From the NCBI GenBank assembly GCA_030528145.1, contig JAUMZK010000002.1, positions 1 through 64,000 of the forward strand: 64,000 bases of DNA, written 5' to 3'. Made by a program: the position numbers and the translations under genes. How positions within the stretch are numbered: position 1 is the first letter of the stretch; each line of letters begins with the position of its first letter. Below are positions 55,236 through 64,000 of this stretch, piece after piece. The stretch is from Actinomycetaceae bacterium. Its GTDB lineage: Bacteria; Actinomycetota; Actinomycetes; Actinomycetales; Actinomycetaceae. The notes under the pieces were generated by a model, which saw only the letters and a list, made by a program, of their open reading frames with translations, was not told the DNA's origin and ran no database searches.

Positions 55236-55691
55236 ATGAAAAAATTATTTATAGAATGTACAGCTCTCGCGGTCGCATTACTGGTACAAATACCAGTAGT
55301 TTCAAGCGCAGCAGAAAATGATCCTATTCCTGTCACTAACAGCTCGTAAGAAGTATTGTCTAAAGAAATCGTTAAATATGTCAAGAAATTTGAAAATCAT
55401 TATTTGTTCGATAGATACAAAGCAACTATGAGTAACGCATCTCCAGATGTCATAGAAGCAGGAAATTACTTTAATGGAGTACAGGAGACTTATTTCCCGA
55501 CAGGGGAACGAGTTGCAGTACCCGTTTATGGCAACTGGTGCGGACCGGAATATGGGAAAGGAACCCCTGTAGATGTTCTAGACACAGCTTGCATGCATCA
55601 TGACCACTGCTATGGTAAAAAAGGATATTTCTCCTGTCCATGCGACAAATCGTTAATTCAAGAAATCGACGCAAACTATAATCGGATGTAA
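55236..55691 (+). pseudogene. Secreted phospholipase A2 with in-frame TAA after the signal peptide
   Basis: AAGGAG precedes ATG 55236, which encodes a classical signal peptide (MKKLFIECTALAVALLVQIPVVSSAA) and 37 codons in all; TAA at 55347-55349 then interrupts the frame. The same frame continues to 55691 with a prokaryotic PLA2 domain: calcium loop [12 protein letters not shown], active-site CMHHDHCY (CxxHDxCY pattern) and further paired Cys (FSCPCDKS). Restarting at TTG 55356 would give a 111-residue cytosolic form without signal peptide. Located 10 bases after the permease stop, it is the fourth gene of the cassette. A base-substitution stop, recoding or reinitiation are the options. Confidence 0.85.
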
Positions 55692-55795
55692 CCAGGTAAA
55701 GAACGAAAAATAGCTAGCGCCATTAAAACTGTATTCTGGCTCAACTCTAAACGCTGCTAGCTACAGCTTAACAAAATACGTCCCATAAAATGGCA

Positions 55796-56059
55796 CTAGT
55801 AAACTGAGCCAATTCCAGAGAGTGGTTTTGGCCTTCTCCAGGTCGGCTTTCCGTCCGCCACAACTCCTGGGAAGATCTCAGCGAGTTTGGTCGCTGCCTC
55901 GGTTGCGAAGCCTGGTGTGGTTTCGGGGACTTGGTCGATCGCGTGTGACATTGTTTGCTCCATTACTCTGAGGGGCAGTTCAGCGGTCTTCATTGACCGC
56001 GCCTTGTCAAGGCTTGACCACAATCTGCTCAGGCTCATGTTTAGAGAACTTCTTCGCAA
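55796..56059 (-). CDS. Short unknown ORF at island end
   Basis: 87 codons (…TAELPLRVMEQTMSHAIDQVPETTPGF...). Not recognised. Upstream in another minus-strand frame is a hydrophobic stretch GLIVFSVIALGGVGRLVIAKKF followed by a stop at 56007; the two may be halves of one frameshifted small membrane protein. No good start or ribosome site is visible, so it may be noncoding. Confidence 0.25.
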   Translation of the reverse strand: MRRSSLNMSLSRLWSSLDKARSMKTAELPLRVMEQTMSHAIDQVPETTPGFATEAATKLAEIFPGVVADGKPTWRRPKPLSGIGSVY

Positions 56060-56140
56060 TTACCAGTCTTCCTACTCCACCAAGGGCTATCACGGAAAAC
56101 ACAATCAAACCACATGCCCCACTCAAACCAGCCTAGACCA

Positions 56141-56218
56141 GGTGGTTCGTTGGGCACCCCGCCTCGCTGTTGGCGAGGCTCACGGGCACCGCGCCCGCCC
56201 CAAACCCCTACTATATGC
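56141..56218. repeat. Partial MITE-like repeat, copy D
   Basis: GCTCACGGGCACCGCGCCCG followed by CCCCAAACCCC matches one end of copies A and B; the other half is replaced by a GCCTCGC / GCGAGGC hairpin. It marks the right border of the island before rplY. The remaining bases up to 56419 show nothing else than the rplY leader. Confidence 0.6.
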
Positions 56219-56419
56219 GGAAATGAGGGGTTGTTGTGTCTTCGCCCTCGAAATGCCGCACGTAATTGCCGGTCGGCTGCGGAAACGTTAGACTTTAGGG
56301 GTTGCCTCGGCGAGGGAGGGATAATCCGCTCCGTTATCGACGCGGCCGCAAACGTTACGCACTATTGCCAGTGTTTGCGTCCTTCCGGGGCATTATTACC
56401 CGAAACCGAAAGGAAAAAC

Positions 56420-57025
56420 ATGGCTAATTACAAGATTGTTGCGGAAAAGCGCGAAGATTTCGGCAAGGGGTTTGCCCGTCGCGCCCGCGCTGCGGGCAAG
56501 GTGCCTGCTGTCCTTTATGACAAGCACGAAGACACCAAGCACATTTTGCTGCCCGGACACGAACTGTTCCTGATTGTGAAAGACAGTGCTAACGCTCTGG
56601 TCGAGGTCGAATTTGAGGGCGAAAAGCACCTGGCGTTGGTAAAGGACGTGCAACGTCACCCCGTGCGCCGTGACATTCTACACGTTGATTTCCTGGGTGT
56701 TTCCCGCGACGAAAAGGTTAACGTTTCTGTCGCCCTCGAAATTGCCGATGAACCCCAACCTGGTCTGGTTGCGGTACAAGATACCCACGAATTGGCAATT
56801 ATTGCCCCCGCAGTGGAAATCCCGGAACTCATCAAGGTTTTCGTTGCCGACCTGGAAGCCGACACGGTGGTACGTGCCGCCGACCTTACTTTGCCGCAAG
56901 ACGTGGAATTGGACGTCGATCCCGAGCTAGAAATCCTAACCGTGCGCGTTCCTGAAGCTCAGGATTTGCCCGAAGAAGAAACTGCTGCCGAGGACGAAGC
57001 CGCCACCGAAGCCGCAGCCGAATAA
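56420..57025 (+). CDS. rplY: 50S ribosomal protein L25/Ctc
   Basis: 5S rRNA-binding protein, long CTC form. L25 domain 1-95 (YKIVAEKREDFGKGFARRARAAGKVPAVLYD), C-terminal TL5-like domain, and an acidic Glu/Ala tail. 201 residues. Start ATG 56420 with AGGAAA upstream. rplY-pth-mfd order is conserved in the phylum. A weak hairpin (ATGAGGG / CCCTCAT, 57038-57062) follows. Confidence 0.96.
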   Translation: MANYKIVAEKREDFGKGFARRARAAGKVPAVLYDKHEDTKHILLPGHELFLIVKDSANALVEVEFEGEKHLALVKDVQRHPVRRDILHVDFLGVSRDEKVNVSVALEIADEPQPGLVAVQDTHELAIIAPAVEIPELIKVFVADLEADTVVRAADLTLPQDVELDVDPELEILTVRVPEAQDLPEEETAAEDEAATEAAAE

Positions 57026-57165
57026 TTATTCGCAAAATGAGGGGCGCTGCGGCGTCCCTCATGTGTAGTTGCGGTCACTGCGCCGCCGCCACAACCGTTA
57101 CTTTCGCGGGAAACCGCCACAAATAGTCGCGTTTCGGTATTAGTTTTCGTATCACAGGAGCCGCC

Positions 57166-57750
57166 ATGTTAGTTATCGGATTGGGAAACCCAGGGGCAAA
57201 ATATGCGCATACCCGCCACAACGTGGGGCAAATGGTGATTGATGAATTGGCTGCGCGCAGCGGGGAAACGCTGTCGTCCCACCGTGCGGGCGCCCTGGTG
57301 GCGTCGGCGCGCCTCGGGTATTTGCCGTCAGGATTGCCCGGTCCGAAAATGCAGATCGCGAAACTGACCTGCTATATGAACGTTTCTGGTGGACCCACTA
57401 AGGCGTTGGCGAACTATTTCGGGGTTCCGCCCACCGAGTTGCTGATTGTTCACGACGACTTGGACTTGCCCGTCGGCACTCTGCGTTTGAAGCAGGGGGG
57501 CGGCGAGGGCGGACACAACGGTCTGAAATCTATTTCGCAGTCCTTGGGAACTAAGAATTACTTGCGGTTGCGTATTGGGGTGGGGCGGCCGCCGGGGCGC
57601 CAGGATCCCGCAGAATTCGTCCTCGCGAACCTGAGCGGCAAAGCCCTAACGGAAATCCAAGTGGATGTTGCGCGCGCCGCCGATGTTATTGAGAAGATAC
57701 TTACTAGTAGTTTCCGTGCCGCTCAACAGGATCTTCATGCCGCAAAATAA
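57166..57750 (+). CDS. pth: Peptidyl-tRNA hydrolase
   Basis: Recycles peptidyl-tRNA. LVIGLGNPGAKYAHTRHNVGQMVID contains the catalytic His near residue 20; LTCYMNVSGGP and VHDDLDLPVGTLRLKQGGGEGGHNGLKSI carry the other conserved residues. 194 residues. Its last 14 bases overlap the mfd start. Confidence 0.96.
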   Translation: MLVIGLGNPGAKYAHTRHNVGQMVIDELAARSGETLSSHRAGALVASARLGYLPSGLPGPKMQIAKLTCYMNVSGGPTKALANYFGVPPTELLIVHDDLDLPVGTLRLKQGGGEGGHNGLKSISQSLGTKNYLRLRIGVGRPPGRQDPAEFVLANLSGKALTEIQVDVARAADVIEKILTSSFRAAQQDLHAAK

Positions 57751-60700
57751 CCATCGTCTTGCCCCGTTGTTGTCCCGTTTTGCGGGTATTTTTCCCGTTT
57801 TTTCCGAGGGCGCTGTTCACAGTTTCGTGTTGCCGGTGGGGGCCCGCCCGCCTGCTTTGGCGACTTTAGTAGGGCACGGTTTGACGGTGGTGGTGACGCC
57901 TACGGGGCGTGCCGCCGAACAGTTAGCCACGGATTTGGGGGCTTACGTTGGTGGGGTGCAGGTGTTTCCTGCTTGGGAAACGTTGCCGCACGAAAAATTG
58001 TCTCCACGCTTGGATACGATGGCGCGCCGTATTGCTGCGCTCTACCAGGTGAACAATTATGCTGCGCCCGCCGCGCGTGGTGACGCCAAATCGTTGGAAA
58101 ACGTGCGCGCCGCCACCTCAGGTTCCGAGGGCGCCCACGCAACTTCTGTTGGGGCGCGCTCGGTCGCCCTCGAAAAAACCACCCCCCACACCCTTGATCG
58201 TACGGTAAATGTTTTGGTAGTGCCTCTGCGCGCTCTTCTGCAACCTGTCCAAGCTGACCTGCCTGCCCGTCACCCGGTAGTGTTGCGTCCAGGCGATGCG
58301 GCCGATATGCAGCAGGTTTTGGCGGAATTGGTACAAATGGGGTACGTGCGCACCGACCTCGTGGAAAGGCGCGGGGAAGTGGCGGTGCGCGGCGGCATTT
58401 TGGACGTGTTTGCGCCGACGGATCCGCGTCCGTTGCGCGTAGAATTTTTTGGGGACGAAGTCGAGGACGTTCGTTCGTTTGCGGTATCCGACCAACGCAC
58501 TGTCGCGGACGCTGACGAACTTTGGGCCCCTGCCTGCCGTGAATTGTTGTTGACGCCTGAAATAAGGCAGAAGGCGACCCGTTTGCAAAACGATTTTCCG
58601 GGCTTTGCGGAATTGTTGGAAAAAATGGCGCAAGGCATGTACGCCGAAGGTATGGAAGTGTTGGCGCCCGCCCTGGTGGAACGCCGCTTGCTGCCAGAAT
58701 TGCTGCCGCCTGCAACATACGTGTTTTGGGATCCGGAGCGGCTGGAATCGCGCGCGGCAGACCTCATCAGTATGAGCCAAGAATTTATGTCCAGCGCCTG
58801 GTCTGCAGCCGCAGGTGGGGGCAATGTTCCTTTTGATGCGGGTGCGGAGGCTTTTGCCACTATTGATCAGTGCGTCGAAAAAATGCGGGGGCCGCTATTG
58901 AACTTTACGGCGTTGCCCAGCCCGGACGCCCTCGACCTGGGGTTTGCGCCCGCTCCGGAATTTCGCGGTAATATTGCCGCCGCGAAGACGCAAATTGACG
59001 CTTGGATACACGTCGGAACCCAGGTGTTGGTGACCGGAGCCGCCACTCGTCTGGCTGCCCGGTTGAACGAAAACGGCATTATTACGCGGGTGTGCGAGGA
59101 CGCCCGCCCCGGCTCGGACCTGGTGGTACAGGCTGTTCCTGCCCCGGCTGCCGAAGGGTTCGTGGGCAGGGGAATTGCTGTGGTAACTGAAGCTAATTTG
59201 ACGGGGAAAGCTCGCAGTATTCGCCCGGTCGTGCCCGCGAAACGCAAGAAGGGTGTGGACCCGTTGGCGCTGCGGCGCGGCGACTATATTGTGCACGAAC
59301 GCCACGGGGTGGGACAGTTCATAGAATTGGCAACTCGCACTACTGGCAGGGGTGCCGACGCGGTTACGCGCGAATACTTGGTTGCTGAATATGCGCCGAC
59401 CCGCAAAGGTCGACCCGCAGACCGCCTGTGGATCCCCACCGACGCGTTGGACCAAGTCAGTAAATATACTGGCGGTGAAACCCCCACGCTGTCGAAAATG
59501 GGAGGGGCGGATTGGGAAAAAGCCAAGCAAAAAGCCCGCAAAGCTACCCGTGAAATTGCCGCTGAACTGCTGCGACTCTATGCGGCTAGGCAGTCGGCTA
59601 AAGGGTATGCTTTCAGCCCTGACACACCCTGGCAGGCAGAACTTGAAGAAAACTTCGCGCACATTGAAACTCCCGACCAATTGACGGTAATTGACGAAAT
59701 CAAAGCAGACATGGAAAAACCCGTTCCCATGGACCGTTTGTTGTCCGGAGACGTGGGGTTTGGCAAAACCGAGGTGGCTGTGCGCGCCGCATTCAAAGCA
59801 GTTCAAGACTCAAAGCAAGTGGCCGTCCTCGTACCCACCACATTGTTAGTACAACAACACTTGGAAACTTTCACCGACCGGTACCTGGGTTTTCCCGTGA
59901 CCGTGGCAGCACTGTCCCGTTTTACCGGCAAAAAAGAAGCTGAAGAAATAAAGGTCGGGTTGGCGGCGGGCAAAATAGACATAGTCATAGGCACGCACTC
60001 GTTGGTAACTGGACAAGTCCGCTTCAAAGACCTTGGTTTGGTAATAATTGACGAAGAACAACGCTTCGGCGTCGAGCATAAAGAAACTTTGAAGCAGTTG
60101 CGCACCAACGTGGACGTCCTGTCTATGTCCGCCACCCCCATACCGCGCACCCTGGAAATGGCGGTTACTGGCATCCGCGAACTATCCACATTGTCTACTC
60201 CACCCGAAGAACGCCACCCCATTTTGACTTATGTTGGTAAGTATTCGCCCGCGCAAGTAAAAGCCGCCATTAAACGCGAGCTGCTGCGCGACGGGCAAGT
60301 GTTCTTCGTACATAACCGTGTGGAAACCATACAAAAAGTTGCGGCGCAACTGGCGGAACTGGTCCCTGAAGCCCGCATTGGTACGGCTCACGGGAAAATG
60401 GGGGAACACCAGCTGGAACAGGTCATAATGGACTTTTGGAACCGCGAACTGGACGTCCTCGTATGTACCACCATAGTCGAAACCGGGCTGGACATTTCCA
60501 ACGCCAACACGTTAATAGTCGACCGCGCAGACCGCATGGGACTGTCCCAATTGCACCAATTGCGCGGTCGCGTGGGGCGGGGTCGCGAACGCGCCTACGC
60601 CTACTTTTTGTACCCTGCAGACAAGGTGTTGACGGAAACTGCGCATGAACGGCTGACCACTATTGCCGCCAACACCGACCTGGGCGCAGGCACCGCCGTT

Positions 60701-61324
60701 GCCATGAAAGACCTAGAAATTCGCGGCGCTGGCAACCTGTTGGGCGGGCAACAATCTGGGCACATCGCCGGTATTGGTTTCGACCTGTACGTGCGCATGA
60801 TCGCCGAAGCGGTAGCGGAATTTCGCGGTGAAGACTCCGGTCCCAAAGAGGACGTCAAAATCGAAATCCCCATCGACGCACACGTGCCCGACACGTATGT
60901 GGCAGGCGAAAAGTTGCGCATGGAAATTTACGCAAAACTGTCCGCCACCCAAACCGAAAAAGACCGTGCCGCCCTCGCCGAAGAACTGCAAGACCGTTAC
61001 GGTCCCCTCCCCCCGCCGCTAACCCGCCTGTTTGCCGTGTCGAAACTGCGCGAACGCGCCCGCCAAGTGGGAATTACCGAAATTGCTGCCCAAGGCAAAT
61101 ATTTGCGTTTCGCCCCAGTGGAACTAGCGGATTCGCAGATGCTGCGCATGCGTCGCTTGCATCCGGGCACCATCCAAAAGCTGGCACTGCGCCAAATCCT
61201 GGTTCCCGCCCCCACCCAAGGTAAAGGCGGCGGCAAGCTGGGGGGTGGGCGCGTCGTGGGCGTTGACCTCATCGACTGGATCGAGGACGTCCTGGTACTG
61301 CTCACTACTAAGCCGGGGCAGTAG
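57737..61324 (+). CDS. mfd: Transcription-repair coupling factor Mfd
   Basis: Translocase that removes stalled RNA polymerase and recruits UvrA. Start ATG 57737 (MPQNNHRLAPLLSRFAG) overlaps pth. Order: UvrB-homology domains (1-390), RNA-polymerase-interaction domain (DYIVHERHGVGQF and following, about 515), RecG-like translocase with Walker A SGDVGFGKTEVAVRAA (about 670), DEEQRFG box, TATPIPRTLEMA, QLRGRVGRG, and the C-terminal UvrA-masking domain. 1,195 residues. Confidence 0.97.
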   Translation: MPQNNHRLAPLLSRFAGIFPVFSEGAVHSFVLPVGARPPALATLVGHGLTVVVTPTGRAAEQLATDLGAYVGGVQVFPAWETLPHEKLSPRLDTMARRIAALYQVNNYAAPAARGDAKSLENVRAATSGSEGAHATSVGARSVALEKTTPHTLDRTVNVLVVPLRALLQPVQADLPARHPVVLRPGDAADMQQVLAELVQMGYVRTDLVERRGEVAVRGGILDVFAPTDPRPLRVEFFGDEVEDVRSFAVSDQRTVADADELWAPACRELLLTPEIRQKATRLQNDFPGFAELLEKMAQGMYAEGMEVLAPALVERRLLPELLPPATYVFWDPERLESRAADLISMSQEFMSSAWSAAAGGGNVPFDAGAEAFATIDQCVEKMRGPLLNFTALPSPDALDLGFAPAPEFRGNIAAAKTQIDAWIHVGTQVLVTGAATRLAARLNENGIITRVCEDARPGSDLVVQAVPAPAAEGFVGRGIAVVTEANLTGKARSIRPVVPAKRKKGVDPLALRRGDYIVHERHGVGQFIELATRTTGRGADAVTREYLVAEYAPTRKGRPADRLWIPTDALDQVSKYTGGETPTLSKMGGADWEKAKQKARKATREIAAELLRLYAARQSAKGYAFSPDTPWQAELEENFAHIETPDQLTVIDEIKADMEKPVPMDRLLSGDVGFGKTEVAVRAAFKAVQDSKQVAVLVPTTLLVQQHLETFTDRYLGFPVTVAALSRFTGKKEAEEIKVGLAAGKIDIVIGTHSLVTGQVRFKDLGLVIIDEEQRFGVEHKETLKQLRTNVDVLSMSATPIPRTLEMAVTGIRELSTLSTPPEERHPILTYVGKYSPAQVKAAIKRELLRDGQVFFVHNRVETIQKVAAQLAELVPEARIGTAHGKMGEHQLEQVIMDFWNRELDVLVCTTIVETGLDISNANTLIVDRADRMGLSQLHQLRGRVGRGRERAYAYFLYPADKVLTETAHERLTTIAANTDLGAGTAVAMKDLEIRGAGNLLGGQQSGHIAGIGFDLYVRMIAEAVAEFRGEDSGPKEDVKIEIPIDAHVPDTYVAGEKLRMEIYAKLSATQTEKDRAALAEELQDRYGPLPPPLTRLFAVSKLRERARQVGITEIAAQGKYLRFAPVELADSQMLRMRRLHPGTIQKLALRQILVPAPTQGKGGGKLGGGRVVGVDLIDWIEDVLVLLTTKPGQ

Positions 61325-61558
61325 CGCCCGGCAGCGGTAGTGACGAGGCAATCCTTTTGGTAGTGTCTCCGCGACATGCCTCAGCAGTACCCCACTACTG
61401 CAGCGGTACCAGCGTAAATGTCGCGCCCCGCGTCGTCTTCGGCAAAGTGCCGCGCCTGCGTCATCATGTACGAGGACGCCGCCCCGGTTTGCGCTGAAGT
61501 AACGTTAGTCACGTTAGTTACGTCACCGGCGCTGCACCTGAAATTTACAGCCGGGGTT

Positions 61559-62539
61559 TTACAGCGAAAACTCGATTTCACCCACGAATGCCGTGTAATC
61601 TTGACCTTTCGGGAAGAATCCGTATTTGAAGCGGTACAGTTGGTCGTCGGCGTCGATGCCGTACACGCCTCCTAAGTCAAAGTGCGTGAGTCCGTGTTCG
61701 ATACTGTAACGAATATCTTCGACGTTCGTTGCCGTGGAAGCCAGCATGGTGGGCGCGCTGACGTCGGTGCCCGCATACAATCCCCACAGTCGCCTGCCGT
61801 AAACCACGTTCAAACTGATGGCTACGATTTCGTCCTCGACCATTGCCGCAGTGAAAAAGAAATCGTCAGGGAAAGCCTTGGTAATGTTGTAAAAGTATTC
61901 TTTGGGGCGGTAGGAAATGCCTTGCCGGGTGGCGGTCTGTTCAATTAGCCGGTACAGGGTTTCTACGTGTGCTGGGTCCCGCGAAATTTGGGTGGTGGTG
62001 GGCAGGCGGGTGTTCAGTTTCTTTATTTCGCGCCGTCGACTTTTGCGGATCAGCGCCAACCACGAATCGTAGTCTAGGTCGCGCAGGTCGATGGTCATAG
62101 TGTATTTGGGTTGCCCGTGTAGGCTGCGGCAATTCCCGTCCCCGAAATTGACTTGCCCGCCACCGACTTGTTGCGCCAGATTCAGCAAAAATTCCCGGTT
62201 TTCGGGTGTGTCTTCTAGTGGCGGATCAATGCGTAGGGTTTTCGCCCCGGCTTCTGTTGCTGCTTGTTTTATTTGTTTCACGAGGGCGATGGTCCGGTCT
62301 GGGTCTTCACCTGCGACAATAGGTCCGCGCGGTAAGTACCATAGCACGTTTTTGCTGGCTCGGTCAGTGATAGATAGGACTTGGGCGTAGGCGGTAATTT
62401 CGCCGTCGTCCTCTAAAGTGAACCGGTGGCAATCCCAGTTAGCTTTTACCTTCCGCCACGCCGGCGCCTGTGTTATGGGCACGAAAGGTTGGTCCTTTAA
62501 AAACGCTTCAATTTTCTGTAAATCCTGAGGGTCCGCCAT
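61559..62539 (-). CDS. FemAB/FmhB-family peptidyltransferase-like protein
   Basis: Double GNAT-fold protein of the FemABX family, members of which add amino acids to the lipid II side chain using aminoacyl-tRNA. Family segments: ITQAPAWRKVK, VLWYLPRGPIV, LRIDPPL, NLDTRLPTTTQISRD-like region RREIKKLNTRL, RPKEYFYNITKAF and HFDLGGVYG near the C-terminus. Start ATG 62539 fits AAAGG at 6-base distance; ATG 62545 touches it. 326 residues, without the coiled-coil arm that some members insert. Whether it builds an interpeptide bridge here is inference. Confidence 0.85.
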   Translation of the reverse strand: MADPQDLQKIEAFLKDQPFVPITQAPAWRKVKANWDCHRFTLEDDGEITAYAQVLSITDRASKNVLWYLPRGPIVAGEDPDRTIALVKQIKQAATEAGAKTLRIDPPLEDTPENREFLLNLAQQVGGGQVNFGDGNCRSLHGQPKYTMTIDLRDLDYDSWLALIRKSRRREIKKLNTRLPTTTQISRDPAHVETLYRLIEQTATRQGISYRPKEYFYNITKAFPDDFFFTAAMVEDEIVAISLNVVYGRRLWGLYAGTDVSAPTMLASTATNVEDIRYSIEHGLTHFDLGGVYGIDADDQLYRFKYGFFPKGQDYTAFVGEIEFSL

Positions 62540-62740
62540 GATCATCCTTTCGCTCGTCCAGAAAAATAATACTTAATGTTTGGCAGCAATAGCCATGATC
62601 GGGCGGCGACGGGCGCAGATCACACCTGTTTGGTGCAGATTTTTGTTCCGCGGACGCCACGCGGGCTAACACTTGTATTTGCGGGTATGCTGCGCCCCTG
62701 AAAATGCTCTGTAGAATGGGGCGTAACAGGAAGGAATATC

Positions 62741-63280
62741 GTGAAGAAATTTATTCGTGGCGCCCTGGTTATTGGCGCGGTGGCGGCGTTGGGACTGAGC
62801 GGGTGCAGTGCTAACCCGAAGACCGCCCTCAGTGTGGACGGCAAATCGTATTCGGTGGCGGACGTGACGCGCGTCAGCCAGCAGGCTGGGGAAATGGTGG
62901 GTGGTCCCACTGATCCCGCCAAAATTGTGGGTATATTGGCATATTCGGGTGCGGTCGAAAAAGTGAGCAAACTGTTACCTCAACCGGCAACAGAAGAGGG
63001 CGTCCTCAAGGAATTGAAGACGCTGCAAGAACAGGGCAAGTTGCGGCAAACCACGAAACCGCTGGACAAAAACACGATCGTTTTCTGGAAGACCCTGTTG
63101 GTGTTGCAAGCCATCCAGAATCCAACGGTAAAGGCTGGTCCGCAGTTCAAACACGCATTGGAACATTCGCGCATTGTAATTAACCCACTGTATGGAAAGT
63201 TGGATGCGAATGGGCAAATAACCGCCGCGAATCCGCGCAACGTCATTTTCCCGACCCCGCAAATGCCTGCCGGGCAGTAA
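62741..63280 (+). CDS. Putative lipoprotein between mfd and eno
   Basis: 179 residues with a lipoprotein signal MKKFIRGALVIGAVAALGLSGC; the lipobox is LSGC with Cys22. The remainder (ALSVDGKSYSVADVTRV...) resembles the N-terminal SurA-like segment of small actinobacterial lipoproteins found at this locus, without a PPIase domain. AGGAAG precedes the GTG/ATG region at 62741. Function unknown; surface chaperone-like role is inference. Confidence 0.8.
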   Translation: MKKFIRGALVIGAVAALGLSGCSANPKTALSVDGKSYSVADVTRVSQQAGEMVGGPTDPAKIVGILAYSGAVEKVSKLLPQPATEEGVLKELKTLQEQGKLRQTTKPLDKNTIVFWKTLLVLQAIQNPTVKAGPQFKHALEHSRIVINPLYGKLDANGQITAANPRNVIFPTPQMPAGQ

Positions 63281-63388
63281 ACCATTGCTAAACCTGTTCT
63301 AAACTCGCGCTAAACCAGCACATACCCCAGCCCTAGCCCTGGTCGGTGTGGAAAAAGGTTTAGAAATGGAGCGGAAAGTGATCGACTG

Positions 63389-63420
63389 GCCACCCCCAAA
63401 ACAGCAAGGGTGGTCTTTTG
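63389..63420 (+). terminator. Lipoprotein-gene terminator
   Basis: GGCCACCC / GGGTGGTC stem (one G-U pair) followed by TTTT, in the gap before eno. Confidence 0.7.
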
Positions 63421-63450
63421 TCATGGCTTAAGTGGGGAAAGAAACGGTAA

Positions 63451-64000
<550 letters not shown>

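Overview
The window looks like chromosome of a moderately GC-rich actinobacterium, most likely Actinomycetales/Actinomycetaceae (Mobiluncus-like is a guess only). The evidence is gene content and order: sucC-sucD-DUF6350-purN-purH-DUF3017, rpfB-rsmA-ispE-ABC-F, glmU-prs, rplY-pth-mfd-eno, NAD+ synthase of the large glutamine-dependent type, and a PspC-type histidine kinase. The backbone recalls two blocks known from mycobacteria (rsmI-metG-tatD-rpfB-rsmA-ispE ... glmU-prs-rplY-pth-mfd-eno, and pcrA-sucCD-purNH). Here the second block, a CRISPR-Cas locus and several transport/acetate genes are inserted between metG and tatD, and a foreign-looking island sits between prs and rplY.

Layout. 0-3.7 kb: rsmI, a probable SRP RNA, pncA, metG. 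3.7-8.5 kb: an intergenic repeat, then a leftward PspC/membrane-protein operon facing a rightward PspC-histidine kinase (frameshifted) and LuxR response regulator. 8.6-17.9 kb: pcrA, sucCD behind a perfect 20-bp palindrome, DUF6350, purN, purH, DUF3017. 18.0-27.5 kb: a type I-E CRISPR-Cas locus split into two divergent operons (cas8e-cse2-cas7-cas5 leftward; cas6e-cas3-cas1-cas2 rightward) with an operator-like palindrome between them, and a 13-repeat array directly after cas2. 27.5-41.2 kb: rhomboid protease, intergenic repeats, nadE, a NatAB-type ABC exporter whose promoter carries a 10-C tract, ackA/pta, an MFS transporter, guaA, a Fic fragment, tatD. 41.4-49.1 kb: rpfB (with an MtrA-like site), rsmA, ispE, ABC-F, a MarR regulator, a GlmU that lacks its acetyltransferase half, prs.

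49.4-56.2 kb is an AT-richer island: gene remnants, a 1,293-bp degenerate IS3 element with intact inverted repeats, a second IS3 remnant, and then a coherent cassette of a small secreted Trp-rich protein, an ABC ATPase, a ten-helix FtsX-like permease and a secreted phospholipase A2 whose gene has an in-frame TAA between signal peptide and enzyme. 56.4-64 kb returns to the backbone: rplY, pth, mfd, a FemAB-type transferase, a lipoprotein and the start of eno.

Across the backbone, but almost absent from the island, the word GAGGACG and its sister GAGGGCG (both strands) recur far more often than chance, use otherwise avoided GAG and CTC codons, and also form a terminator stem; this resembles a DNA uptake or Chi-like genomic signature.
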